Part shown: positions 1 to 6,697 of the stretch, one piece after another
How the letters are laid out: the number at the start of each line of letters is the position of its first letter
Numbering within the stretch: the first letter of the stretch is position 1
Assembly (NCBI GenBank): GCA_023245565.1
Contig: JAHFKB010000027.1
Coordinates: forward strand, 1-11,013
Reading direction: 5' to 3'
From: an archaeon
GTDB taxonomy: Archaea; Nanobdellota; Nanobdellia; SCGC-AAA011-G17; GW2011-AR18
Length of the DNA stretch: 11,013 nt
Made by a program: the position numbers and the translations under genes
The notes under the pieces: model-generated
Database searches by the model: none
Told to the model about the DNA's origin: nothing
Seen by the model: only the letters and a program-made list of their open reading frames with translations

Positions 1-46
1 CTAATAAAGCTCCAACTATTAATCCACCATAAATTAATCTTTTCAT
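1..46 (-). CDS. 5' end of an unidentified, probably membrane or exported protein (partial)
   Basis: The minus strand opens with ATG at 46 and reads MKRLIYGGLIVGALL before running off the left edge, so only 15 residues are visible. A short basic start followed by Gly/Leu/Ile/Val/Ala residues looks like a signal peptide or first membrane segment. A TATA box centred 26 nt upstream (69-76) supports this start and a leaderless message. It is the next gene downstream of the secreted protein at 110-604, on the same strand, but has its own promoter. The family cannot be assigned from what is visible. Confidence 0.6.
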   Translation of the reverse strand, partial: MKRLIYGGLIVGALL

Positions 47-68
47 ATTTATATTATAAGTTTAGAAC

Positions 69-76
69 TTTATAAA
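69..76 (-). promoter_or_regulatory. TATA box of the partial gene at 1-46
   Basis: TTTATAAA on the minus strand, centred 26.5 nt before the ATG at 46. This is the same spacing as the other leaderless promoters in the window. Confidence 0.6.
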
Positions 77-109
77 ACTTTCCATTGTTACTACTAAATA
101 GATACAAAT

Positions 110-604
110 TTATTTATAATCTCCAATAGGTGGAAGATCATGAATTTTCCTATAAGTATCACCAAAACCAACATCAATTTTAATATGAGGAACTAAACCT
201 TTTATAGGAACTCTTCTATCACCATCTTCTTCTATCTCAGGTCTAACAGCCCTATAAATTATATGTACTTGATTACTAGATTCTTGTCCTGGCAAAAATT
301 TTTCTACTTTACCTCCACTACCACCTGCTACACAATGTGCACTTCTAAGTCCTTTTTCAGGTTGAGCATCAAAACAAAGAGAATAATTCCAACTAATATT
401 ATCTAATTCTTTATTTCCACTATTTTTCAAAACTAAATTAGAATCTACTGTATATTTTCCATCTTTTATTCCATGATGTAAATTATCTACTCTAGAACTT
501 AAACCATAAGTATTAACTTCTTTATCAGAACTATAAGCAATACCAACACCTAAAGCTAATGTTTCTAAACTTATTAAACTTAATAATAATCTAACACTTA
601 CCAT
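110..604 (-). CDS. Small secreted or membrane-anchored protein of unknown function
   Basis: A 164-residue protein with a hydrophobic N-terminal segment (about residues 4-24, VRLLLSLISLETLALGVGIA) followed by a polar, Gly- and Asn-rich body. The segment looks like a signal peptide or signal anchor, so the body probably lies outside the membrane. The body looks beta-rich and holds two Cys about 17 residues apart (SLCFDA and AHCVAG), which could form a disulphide. The reading frame stays open 18 codons further up, but the start at 604 is preferred. A TATA box is centred 25.5 nt before it, which fits a leaderless transcript, and the longer start would put that TATA box inside the coding region. 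It is transcribed divergently from proS. I do not recognise the family. Confidence 0.75.
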   Translation of the reverse strand: MVSVRLLLSLISLETLALGVGIAYSSDKEVNTYGLSSRVDNLHHGIKDGKYTVDSNLVLKNSGNKELDNISWNYSLCFDAQPEKGLRSAHCVAGGSGGKVEKFLPGQESSNQVHIIYRAVRPEIEEDGDRRVPIKGLVPHIKIDVGFGDTYRKIHDLPPIGDYK

Positions 605-625
605 ATTACTAGAAAGTATAAAAAA

Positions 626-633
626 TTTATAAA
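626..633 (-). promoter_or_regulatory. TATA box of the secreted-protein gene
   Basis: TTTATAAA centred 25.5 nt upstream of the ATG at 604. It decides the start codon and implies a leaderless mRNA. It lies back to back with the proS TATA box 38 bases away. Confidence 0.65.
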
Positions 634-663
634 CCTTATTATAGCTTAAAATCCACAATAAAC

Positions 664-671
664 TATATAAA
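664..671 (+). promoter_or_regulatory. TATA box of proS
   Basis: TATATAAA centred 26.5 nt upstream of the proS ATG at 694, so the transcript should begin at or next to the A of the start codon. No Shine-Dalgarno sequence precedes that ATG. Confidence 0.65.
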
Positions 672-693
672 ATACCTATAACCTGTTAAAACC

Positions 694-2139
694 ATGCAAA
701 AGAAGGATGAAAAAGGTATTACAGTTAAAAAAGATGATGACCTTTCTGAATGGTATACACAATTATTACAAAAAGCAGATTTAATAGATTATTCTGATGT
801 TTCAGGTTGTTATATATTAAAACCAAGATCCTATGCTATATGGGAAAAATTACAAGCTTTTCTAGATAAAAAAATTAAAGATTCAGGTGCAAAAAATTCA
901 TATTTTCCATTATTTATCCCAGAACATTTATTAGTAAAAGAATCTAAACACTTTGCAGGATTTACTCCAGAAGTAGCTTGGGTAACAGAAACAGGTTCTA
1001 GTAAATTAAGTGAAAGATTAGCAATAAGGCCAACATCTGAAACTATAATGTATAATTCTTATTCAAAATGGATTAGAAGTCATAAAGATTTACCATTAAG
1101 ATTAAACCAATGGTGTAATGTTGTAAGATGGGAGTTTAAACACTCAATTCCATTTTTAAGATCAAGAGAGTTTTTATGGCAAGAAGGACATTCAGCTTTT
1201 GCAACAAAACAAGAAGCAGAAAAAGAATGTTTAGAAATGTTAAATTATTATGCTCAAGCATATGAAGATCTATGTGCTGTTCCAGTAATTAAAGGTAGAA
1301 AATCTAAAAGAGAAAAATTTGCAGGTGCAGAATATACATTAAGTATAGAAACATTTTTACCAAATGGAAAAGGAATTCAATGTGCAACCAGCCATTATTT
1401 AGGACAAAATTTCTCAGAAGCATTTAATATTAGATTTATAGATAAAGATGATAAAACAAAATTAGTTCACCAAAATTCCTGGGGATTTACAACAAGATCT
1501 ATTGGTATAATGTTAATGATGCACTCAGATGATAAGGGTTTAATTATTCCTCCTAATCTAGCAGAAAATAAAATAGTAATAGTTCCTATCATAATAGAAC
1601 AAGAAAAAGAAAAAATACTAAAAGCATGCAGTGATGTTGCTAAAAATCTAAAAGAATTTAATCCTATAATAGATTCTAGAGAAGACCATACTCCTGGATT
1701 TAAGTTCAATGATTGGGAATTAAAAGGTGTTCCAATTAGAATAGAAATAGGTCCAAAAGACATAGCTAAAGACAGTGTTGTTGTAGTAACAAGACATGAT
1801 GGTAAAAAGAATTTTATAAAAATGAAATCATTAAAAGAAGAAATTAAAATTTATTTAGAAAAAATGCAGCAAGACCTATTTGATAAAGCTAAGAAAAATA
1901 TTAAAAATAATACTGTAATAGTTAATAACTGGAAAGAAGCTGAAAAAGCTTTAAAAGAAAAAAAATTAATTAAAGGTATTTGGTGTGATACAATGAATTG
2001 CGAAGAAGATATTAAAAATAAAAGTGAAGGTGCAAAATCATTAAATATTCCTTTAGATGAATTAGAAGTTAAAAGTAAAAAATGTTTTAATTGTGGAAAA
2101 GAAGCTTCTATTATTTGTTACTTTGGAAAGAGTTATTGA
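694..2139 (+). CDS. proS: Prolyl-tRNA synthetase, archaeal/eukaryote-like type
   Basis: Class II aminoacyl-tRNA synthetase that charges tRNA-Pro with proline in the cytoplasm. The 481 residues match the archaeal/eukaryote-like form, which lacks the bacterial editing insertion. The proline-recognition triplet TSE is at residues 114-116 (IRPTSET). Motif 2 is around 141-165 (NVVRWEFKH through FLWQEGH). The motif 3 region with its Arg is around 263-275 (WGFTTRSIG). An anticodon-binding domain follows at about 290-385. The C-terminal domain carries C431, C436, C464 and C467 (C-x4-C and C-x2-C), the zinc-binding pattern of this subgroup, and the protein ends in Tyr. The gene is leaderless from its own promoter. 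Its TGA stop directly abuts the stop of the convergent pentapeptide-repeat gene. Identity is secure. Confidence 0.97.
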   Translation: MQKKDEKGITVKKDDDLSEWYTQLLQKADLIDYSDVSGCYILKPRSYAIWEKLQAFLDKKIKDSGAKNSYFPLFIPEHLLVKESKHFAGFTPEVAWVTETGSSKLSERLAIRPTSETIMYNSYSKWIRSHKDLPLRLNQWCNVVRWEFKHSIPFLRSREFLWQEGHSAFATKQEAEKECLEMLNYYAQAYEDLCAVPVIKGRKSKREKFAGAEYTLSIETFLPNGKGIQCATSHYLGQNFSEAFNIRFIDKDDKTKLVHQNSWGFTTRSIGIMLMMHSDDKGLIIPPNLAENKIVIVPIIIEQEKEKILKACSDVAKNLKEFNPIIDSREDHTPGFKFNDWELKGVPIRIEIGPKDIAKDSVVVVTRHDGKKNFIKMKSLKEEIKIYLEKMQQDLFDKAKKNIKNNTVIVNNWKEAEKALKEKKLIKGIWCDTMNCEEDIKNKSEGAKSLNIPLDELEVKSKKCFNCGKEASIICYFGKSY

Positions 2140-3177
2140 TTAATTTTCCCAAACAATTGCTCCTCTTTCTATTAATTGATCATTTGTTAGACTACAATTA
2201 ACTACATTAATAAATTTAGCTTTTTGAAGAAGAGAAGTATTAAATGTAGTATTATAAAGATCTGCTGAAGTTAAATCAGCTTCTCTAAGATCAGTCCAAC
2301 TAAATTTTGCATTACATAAATTTGCATTTTTAAAAATTGTACCATAAAAATCAATATTCAAAAAATTAGCACCAACAAAAGAACATTTCTTGCAGTTAGA
2401 ATTAGAAAAACTTGTTCTTGTGCAGTAAATTGTATTATGTTCTTTAAAATTTTCATCAAAATCATAAAAACGCCACTTACGATCAATATAATTTGTAACA
2501 AATCTTGAAAGATTAAAACTTGCTTCTTCTAAATCTGCAAATCTAAAATCAACAGCAAAGAAATTACTTTTAGTTATTTCAGCTTTTGATAATATAGCAT
2601 ACTGAAGTTTGACATTGAAGAAAGTGCTTTTTACCATAATAACATTATTAAAATTAACTTTAGACATATCATTAGATCTAAATCTTACTTTATCTAATAC
2701 TGAATACTCAAAATTTGATTCAATCATATTACATCCAGAAAATCTGCAATCTTCTATAATTGTATTTTTAAAATTTGATTTATTTAATTGTGAAAAACCA
2801 AAACCAGAATTTTTTATTTTTGCGGAAATAAATGAACTTTCAATTATTTCTGTATCATAAAAACTAACTTCTTCTAATATTGTACCATCGAAAATAGAAT
2901 TATTAAAACTACATCCTTTAAAATTAAAATTCAAAAATGAACAATTAGAAAAATTAAATCCATCAAATTTAATTTTTCCTTTCGCTTTGTTATTATAATT
3001 TTCAAATGTTCTATCTTTAAAAATAATTTTTTCATTAAAACTAGATTTCCACTTATTCCATAATAAACGTCTATGTTCTAATGATGTACTATCAAAGGCA
3101 CCCCCACCTAGAATAAGTTGATAACGAAGATCTAGATTTACATCAAGATTATGTCTTAATTCAGAACTCAAATTCAT
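2140..3177 (-). CDS. Pentapeptide-repeat protein
   Basis: A 345-residue protein dominated by five-residue repeats with Phe, Leu or Ile at the centre and small or polar residues (Ser, Asn, Ala, Cys) two before it. Examples are SNCSF, NKSNF, READL and TSADL. In the family these repeats fold into a right-handed square beta-helix. Repeats cover about residues 69-226. A charged, aromatic stretch without repeats lies at about 227-255, and repeats resume at 256-325. The C-terminal LTNDQLIERGA resembles the capping segment often seen after such repeats. The N-terminal 65 residues are not repetitive, and there is no signal peptide or membrane span, so it is probably cytoplasmic. Some family members mimic DNA and protect gyrase, but nothing here shows the target. 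It has its own leaderless promoter, divergent from the gene at 3285. Confidence 0.9.
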   Translation of the reverse strand: MNLSSELRHNLDVNLDLRYQLILGGGAFDSTSLEHRRLLWNKWKSSFNEKIIFKDRTFENYNNKAKGKIKFDGFNFSNCSFLNFNFKGCSFNNSIFDGTILEEVSFYDTEIIESSFISAKIKNSGFGFSQLNKSNFKNTIIEDCRFSGCNMIESNFEYSVLDKVRFRSNDMSKVNFNNVIMVKSTFFNVKLQYAILSKAEITKSNFFAVDFRFADLEEASFNLSRFVTNYIDRKWRFYDFDENFKEHNTIYCTRTSFSNSNCKKCSFVGANFLNIDFYGTIFKNANLCNAKFSWTDLREADLTSADLYNTTFNTSLLQKAKFINVVNCSLTNDQLIERGAIVWEN

Positions 3178-3199
3178 ATAATTAGAACTCTTAATATGT

Positions 3200-3207
3200 T
3201 TTTATAT
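3200..3207 (-). promoter_or_regulatory. TATA box of the pentapeptide-repeat gene
   Basis: On the minus strand ATATAAAA is centred 26.5 nt before the ATG at 3177, indicating a leaderless transcript. Confidence 0.55.
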
Positions 3208-3254
3208 TTTGCTATTAATTAGAACAATTAAATGAAAATTAAACCACAATAATA

Positions 3255-3262
3255 TTTAAATA
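3255..3262 (+). promoter_or_regulatory. TATA box of the helical hypothetical gene
   Basis: TTTAAATA centred 26.5 nt before the ATG at 3285. It sits inside a 16-nt perfect AT palindrome (3250-3265), which may be no more than a consequence of base composition. Confidence 0.55.
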
Positions 3263-3284
3263 TTAATAACAACACTACTATTGT

Positions 3285-3728
3285 ATGGCAACATTAGAAG
3301 AAGCAGATAATTTCTTAGTTGGAGTAGAAAACCTATACACAGATCTAAAAGATAAATATTCCAGCAAAACAAATGAAAGAGTATTATCTAGCCATGTATG
3401 GATGATAGATTATATATCAAATGCCATTAATAAAAAAGTAACACCATTAAAAGATAGTTTGTCAATGTTAAGAGATCAGCATGTAGGTGATTTTAAATCA
3501 AGTACTCAATTTGATGCATTACTTAAATTCTGTGATGAAATAAATAAAATTTTAAATGATATTAATCAATTATATAAAATGAGATCAAATGTTGTAGATA
3601 TAAAATTAAAATTTCAATATGCTCTTCCTCAAATTCAAGATAAATTAAAACATATGAGAAATAGATTTAATATAATTAAAAGTCAATTATCAAAAAAACA
3701 ATTTGAATTAGAAGAAGATTGGCCTTAA
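3285..3728 (+). CDS. Unrecognised helical protein, 147 residues
   Basis: I do not recognise this family. The sequence has no signal peptide, membrane segment or cysteine cluster (a single Cys). It is rich in Leu, Ile, Lys, Asp and Gln and almost free of Pro and Gly, so it should be mostly alpha-helical. The stretch from about residue 95 to 142 shows heptad-like spacing of Leu, Ile, Met and Phe and may form a coiled coil. The start at 3285 is supported by a TATA box 26.5 nt upstream. The gene diverges from the pentapeptide-repeat gene and converges on the 173-residue gene, whose stop codon interlocks with its own at TTAA (3725-3728). A structural or adaptor role is possible but cannot be shown. 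Confidence 0.75.
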   Translation: MATLEEADNFLVGVENLYTDLKDKYSSKTNERVLSSHVWMIDYISNAINKKVTPLKDSLSMLRDQHVGDFKSSTQFDALLKFCDEINKILNDINQLYKMRSNVVDIKLKFQYALPQIQDKLKHMRNRFNIIKSQLSKKQFELEEDWP

Positions 3729-4246
3729 TTATAATTATTATTAATTAATAAAACTGCATCTATACTAAGATAAAATTCTACATGATTTTCTATTTTCTTT
3801 AAACTTCCATCACCATAAATTACATAATCATTACCACAATCAACAATCCAATGATTTTTTACTTCAGTAGTATTTTGAAGTAAGATTGCCCTTTCACTAA
3901 ACTCAAAAGTTTTATTTCCACCAACCAAATTACCAATTCTTGTTTCTTCATCAACAATTTTTAATCCTTGATTATATCTATCTTGCATTGTTGATCTTAA
4001 AGAATTCTCAATGTTATCAACAACATAATATTGGAATGTTCCACGATAAACTCCCTCTGTTAAATCACTGACTAATTTAGTACATAATAAAGTACAAATC
4101 TCTCCATTTTTACCAACAAAAGGATGTTTTCTAAAATCTGTATAAATTTTCTTTGCTAAAGGTCCCTCTCCAATAAGATTAAAATAATTAGCAAGTGAAA
4201 TTGCAAGACCTTCTTTCTCTAAACTTTTAAATCTTGGGTTAAACAT
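3725..4246 (-). CDS. Unrecognised protein, 173 residues
   Basis: I do not recognise this family. There is no signal peptide or clear membrane span. The first 45 residues look helical (for example LEKEGLAISLANYF), and the rest alternates short hydrophobic stretches in a way that suggests a mixed alpha/beta or beta-rich fold, with VKNHWIVDCGNDYVIYGDG near the C-terminus. Its three Cys do not form a metal-binding pattern. The ATG at 4246 is supported by a TATA box 26.5 nt upstream, lying in the 36-base gap behind the AbrB-PhoU gene, so it is probably not merely a downstream cistron. Its stop codon shares the TTAA at 3725-3728 with the convergent gene. Confidence 0.75.
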   Translation of the reverse strand: MFNPRFKSLEKEGLAISLANYFNLIGEGPLAKKIYTDFRKHPFVGKNGEICTLLCTKLVSDLTEGVYRGTFQYYVVDNIENSLRSTMQDRYNQGLKIVDEETRIGNLVGGNKTFEFSERAILLQNTTEVKNHWIVDCGNDYVIYGDGSLKKIENHVEFYLSIDAVLLINNNYN

Positions 4247-4268
4247 AAACAGTTTTAGAAAGTTAAAA

Positions 4269-4276
4269 TTTATAAA
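4269..4276 (-). promoter_or_regulatory. TATA box of the 173-residue hypothetical gene
   Basis: TTTATAAA centred 26.5 nt before the ATG at 4246, inside the 36-base gap between two same-strand genes. It suggests independent leaderless transcription. Confidence 0.6.
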
Positions 4277-4282
4277 ATTAAC

Positions 4283-5206
4283 CTAAAAAAGTTTCTCATA
4301 GTTTAAAGCAAATATAGATGAAGATAAATCAGAGGTCTTAGAAGTTATACTATAAAGAATATTAATTAAGTTTAACTCATACTCACTATTAACTTTAATA
4401 GAATTTAATTTTTTATTTATAATATTATTCTTATCAACTAAATCATTTAATTTATCAGCTGAAAAATCATAAAATAATAAATAATATTCTTTAAACAATA
4501 AATTTACTTCTTTATAGATCTTTAATATTTCTAAGTTAATTTCTTTATTATTTTTACTTAAATTAATACAAATATATTTATATTCATCAGCAATTTTTTC
4601 TAAAGACCAAATAATTGTAGTTAAAAATCCTTTCTTATTAACATCTTTATAAAATCCCTTGTTAATTAATCTTAAACAAAAACTAGTTAATTGATTATTA
4701 CTATTTTCTAAACTAATTAAAGGATATAGATTTTTAAAGTTTTTTGAATTTATCATATCTAAAATAGATTCAGCCAAAGAAATAGTAACTAAAAAAGCCC
4801 TTCTTAATGTTGGATTAAACTCACTCTCAATTTCATTAGCTACATTTTTTAAAACTATTTTTTTAGAAGTTTGTTCTATTACTACAAAACCTAAAAGTAA
4901 ATTTTGCAAAATATGAGGTATTAATTCTCCTAATTTTTTAGAACTATAATACAAATTAATTTCATCATAACCAATCTTATGTAAAGCAGAAATAGCATAT
5001 TTAAAAGTTCTATCATTTAAACCATCAACATTTAAACTAATTTTTTTAATTTCATCTCCTTTTACTAAAGGTTTTATCATTAAATAATTAGAAACTTCTT
5101 CTATATCTAATTCATCACCTTTTTTAACACCATAAAATTTTACCCATTTATTTGGTAAAGAAACAACAGAAGTTTTTCCTGCTAATTGTATTACTTTTCT
5201 TCGCAT
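4283..5206 (-). CDS. AbrB/PhoU-type transcriptional regulator (archaeal phosphate-uptake-regulator family)
   Basis: A 307-residue two-domain protein. Residues 1-46 form a SpoVT/AbrB-type swapped-hairpin DNA-binding domain, with the typical run GKTSVVSLPNKW, then GVKKGDELDIEE. The remainder, from about residue 60, is almost wholly helical and matches the PhoU-like half of archaeal phosphate uptake regulators. One PhoU signature is recognisable (LEKIADEY, usual form E-x-I-x-D). The matching site in the second bundle (about SITSKTSDLSSSI) has lost the Glu, so metal binding may be weakened. No phosphate transporter gene is visible here, so a role in phosphate control rests on the family alone. 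The gene is leaderless and diverges from the Lrp/AsnC gene, with which it shares a 121-base promoter region. Confidence 0.85.
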   Translation of the reverse strand: MRRKVIQLAGKTSVVSLPNKWVKFYGVKKGDELDIEEVSNYLMIKPLVKGDEIKKISLNVDGLNDRTFKYAISALHKIGYDEINLYYSSKKLGELIPHILQNLLLGFVVIEQTSKKIVLKNVANEIESEFNPTLRRAFLVTISLAESILDMINSKNFKNLYPLISLENSNNQLTSFCLRLINKGFYKDVNKKGFLTTIIWSLEKIADEYKYICINLSKNNKEINLEILKIYKEVNLLFKEYYLLFYDFSADKLNDLVDKNNIINKKLNSIKVNSEYELNLINILYSITSKTSDLSSSIFALNYEKLF

Positions 5207-5227
5207 ATATTTTAATAACTAAAGAAA

Positions 5228-5235
5228 TATATAAA
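5228..5235 (-). promoter_or_regulatory. TATA box of the AbrB-PhoU gene
   Basis: On the minus strand TTTATATA is centred 25.5 nt before the ATG at 5206, which fits a leaderless transcript. Confidence 0.55.
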
Positions 5236-5263
5236 ATTTACTAAAATATATAATTATAAGGCA

Positions 5264-5271
5264 TTATATAA
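5264..5271 (+). promoter_or_regulatory. Candidate TATA box of the Lrp/AsnC gene
   Basis: TTATATAA would place the transcript start near 5297, giving a leader of about 30 nt. A second candidate, TTATATAT at 5286-5293, would start the transcript at about 5316, right at the ribosome-binding site. The sequence does not decide between them. Confidence 0.4.
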
Positions 5272-5315
5272 GTTTTAAGAGTTAATTATATATTATACAA
5301 AAATAAATTATTCTT

Positions 5316-5323
5316 GAGGTGAT
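5316..5323 (+). promoter_or_regulatory. Shine-Dalgarno site of the Lrp/AsnC gene
   Basis: GAGGTGAT is an eight-base match to the complement of the 16S rRNA 3' end. It lies 4 nt before the ATG at 5328 and decides that start over the in-frame GTG at 5319, which is inside the site. It is the strongest such site in the window. Confidence 0.75.
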
Positions 5324-5327
5324 TTTA

Positions 5328-5792
5328 ATGATAGACAAACAACAAATGCTAATTATTTCTAACTTAAGAAATAATGCTAGACAGACATTAACTAAAATGA
5401 GTAGAAGAACTTTAATTCCAGTTTCTACTATATTTGAGAAAATTAGAAATTATGAATCTAGTTTAATAAAAAAACACACATCTCTAATTGATTTTACAAA
5501 ATTAGGATTTAATACAAGAGCAACAATTTTAATTAAAGCAAGTAAAGAATATAAAGAAAAATTAAGAGAACACTTAATTGCAAATAAATCTTTAAATAAT
5601 GTTTATAGAATAAATAATGGTTATGATTTTATGTTAGAAGGAATATTCAGAGAGATAAAAGATGTAGAATTCTTTCTAGAAAACTTAGAAAACAATTTTG
5701 GAATTACAGATAAATATGTTTATTATATTGTAGATGAACTTAAAAGAGAAGATTTTTTAAGCAGTCCAGAATATGTAAATTATACAACTTAA
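5328..5792 (+). CDS. Lrp/AsnC family transcriptional regulator
   Basis: A 154-residue protein with the family layout. The N-terminal helix-turn-helix lies in about residues 3-45 (LRNNARQTLTKMSRRTLIPVS then TIFEKIRNYE), followed by a linker ending in DFTKLGF. A C-terminal RAM-type ligand-binding and oligomerisation domain spans about 60-140, with the alternating pattern ATILIKAS, then VYRINNGYDFMLEG. Such proteins bind DNA as dimers or octamers and usually respond to amino acids; the ligand here cannot be read from sequence. The start at 5328 follows a strong Shine-Dalgarno site. The gene diverges from the AbrB-PhoU gene, so it may regulate itself and that neighbour. Its stop interlocks with that of the convergent nuclease gene at TTAA (5789-5792). 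Confidence 0.9.
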   Translation: MIDKQQMLIISNLRNNARQTLTKMSRRTLIPVSTIFEKIRNYESSLIKKHTSLIDFTKLGFNTRATILIKASKEYKEKLREHLIANKSLNNVYRINNGYDFMLEGIFREIKDVEFFLENLENNFGITDKYVYYIVDELKREDFLSSPEYVNYTT

Positions 5793-6643
5793 TTTTTACC
5801 AAGTTGTATTAAATTTTGTTCATCATAATCTTGTAATTTTTTCACACCATAACATTGTGAATAAAAACTGCATTCACCAGTTCTCCATTTACACCAAGGT
5901 CCTGGATTTTTATCATAATTATTTATATCATCACTAACAGTATTTAATTGAATTAATTCACATTCTTTTTTAGCTTTTTCAATTAGTTCTTCATTTGCAT
6001 CTATAAATTTCTTAGTTCCATGTCTTAAAAAGTGTAAACCTAGTTTATTAGGCATTTTACCAAACTTTTCATTAAACATTAAAGAATAAATAGCTAATTG
6101 TAATTTATAATCTTCAGTAAAATCATCTCTAGAACTTGTTTTATAATCTATAATATAAATCTCATTATTAATTTCTAATATAACATCTAAGTAACCATGA
6201 ACTTTATGTTTCTCAGAAAATAAATAAATCTCAGTTTGAGGTTTTAATTTAGTAAATGCTTCTTCAAATGTTCCACCATTTATTACAGTGCTTAAAGTGC
6301 TTAAATAATCATCAATAAAATTTTGCAACATATAAATACTATCTTGATAAAACTTTCTTATTGTATCTTTATCATTTTCTAATTTTAATAATAAAGGTAA
6401 AGCCTTTGTCCAAGAATTATTAAATAAATTCATTAATTGTTGTCTTAAAATAACTTGATAATTTGATTTATCTATGCCCGTTATATTAATATTGAAAAAA
6501 CCTTCTAAAGCATCATGAACTGTTTTTCCTGTTAATGTAGAAATACTATCTTTTCTTGGCAAATTTAATTTATAACTATAAAAATATTTTCTCTTACACA
6601 TATTATAAGTATTAATACTTGATGGAGATTCTAGTCTAGTCAT
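5789..6643 (-). CDS. Cas4/RecB-like PD-(D/E)XK nuclease with an iron-sulphur cluster signature
   Basis: A 284-residue single-domain nuclease of the PD-(D/E)XK superfamily, likely acting on single-stranded DNA ends. The active-site set is visible: H43 (GKTVHDALEG), D153 (HGYLDVI), D166 and K168 (IIDYKTSS), and Q182 (KLQLAIYSLMF). Four Cys are placed as in Cas4 and AddB, C16 near the start (NMCKRKYFY) and C251, C258 and C264 near the end (C-x6-C-x5-C), and should hold a 4Fe-4S cluster. No CRISPR array or other cas gene is present in the window, so a DNA-repair or recombination role is as likely as a CRISPR role. The gene lies 54 bases behind ackA on the same strand and has its own Shine-Dalgarno site, so it may be the third gene of that operon. 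Confidence 0.9.
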   Translation of the reverse strand: MTRLESPSSINTYNMCKRKYFYSYKLNLPRKDSISTLTGKTVHDALEGFFNINITGIDKSNYQVILRQQLMNLFNNSWTKALPLLLKLENDKDTIRKFYQDSIYMLQNFIDDYLSTLSTVINGGTFEEAFTKLKPQTEIYLFSEKHKVHGYLDVILEINNEIYIIDYKTSSRDDFTEDYKLQLAIYSLMFNEKFGKMPNKLGLHFLRHGTKKFIDANEELIEKAKKECELIQLNTVSDDINNYDKNPGPWCKWRTGECSFYSQCYGVKKLQDYDEQNLIQLGKN

Positions 6644-6649
6644 TGTTTG

Positions 6650-6653
6650 CCTC
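6650..6653 (-). promoter_or_regulatory. Shine-Dalgarno site of the nuclease gene
   Basis: GAGG on the minus strand, 6 nt before the ATG at 6643. Its presence fits a leadered or in-operon cistron, unlike the leaderless first genes. A weak TATA-like ATTAAATA lies at 6663-6670 (23.5 nt upstream), so a separate promoter is not excluded. Confidence 0.55.
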
Positions 6654-6697
6654 TTTTTTTAGTATTTAATGTTCAATTACTTAATTAATTAAGTTTT

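Noticed and set aside
605..658. 18-residue N-terminal extension of the secreted protein (ATG at 656-658)
   Set aside because: The extension would cover the TATA box at 626-633 and place a non-hydrophobic stretch before the signal segment. The start at 604 fits the leaderless pattern.
1467..1763. 98-codon minus-strand open frame inside proS
   Set aside because: It lies wholly within the securely identified proS gene, has no promoter at the window's usual spacing, and its translation has no family-like features. It is a frame shadow.
2609..2860. 83-codon plus-strand open frame inside the pentapeptide-repeat gene
   Set aside because: It is antisense to a gene with a clear repeat register. Its Leu/Thr-rich translation is the complement of the repeated codons.
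3250..3265. 16-nt perfect palindrome TAATATTTAAATATTA
   Set aside because: It consists only of A and T and coincides with a TATA box at the correct distance from ATG 3285. Base composition and promoter function explain it without invoking an operator.
5319..5327. GTG start of the Lrp/AsnC gene at 5319
   Set aside because: The GTG is part of the Shine-Dalgarno sequence GAGGTGAT. ATG 5328 lies at the proper distance and begins at the usual N-terminus of the family.
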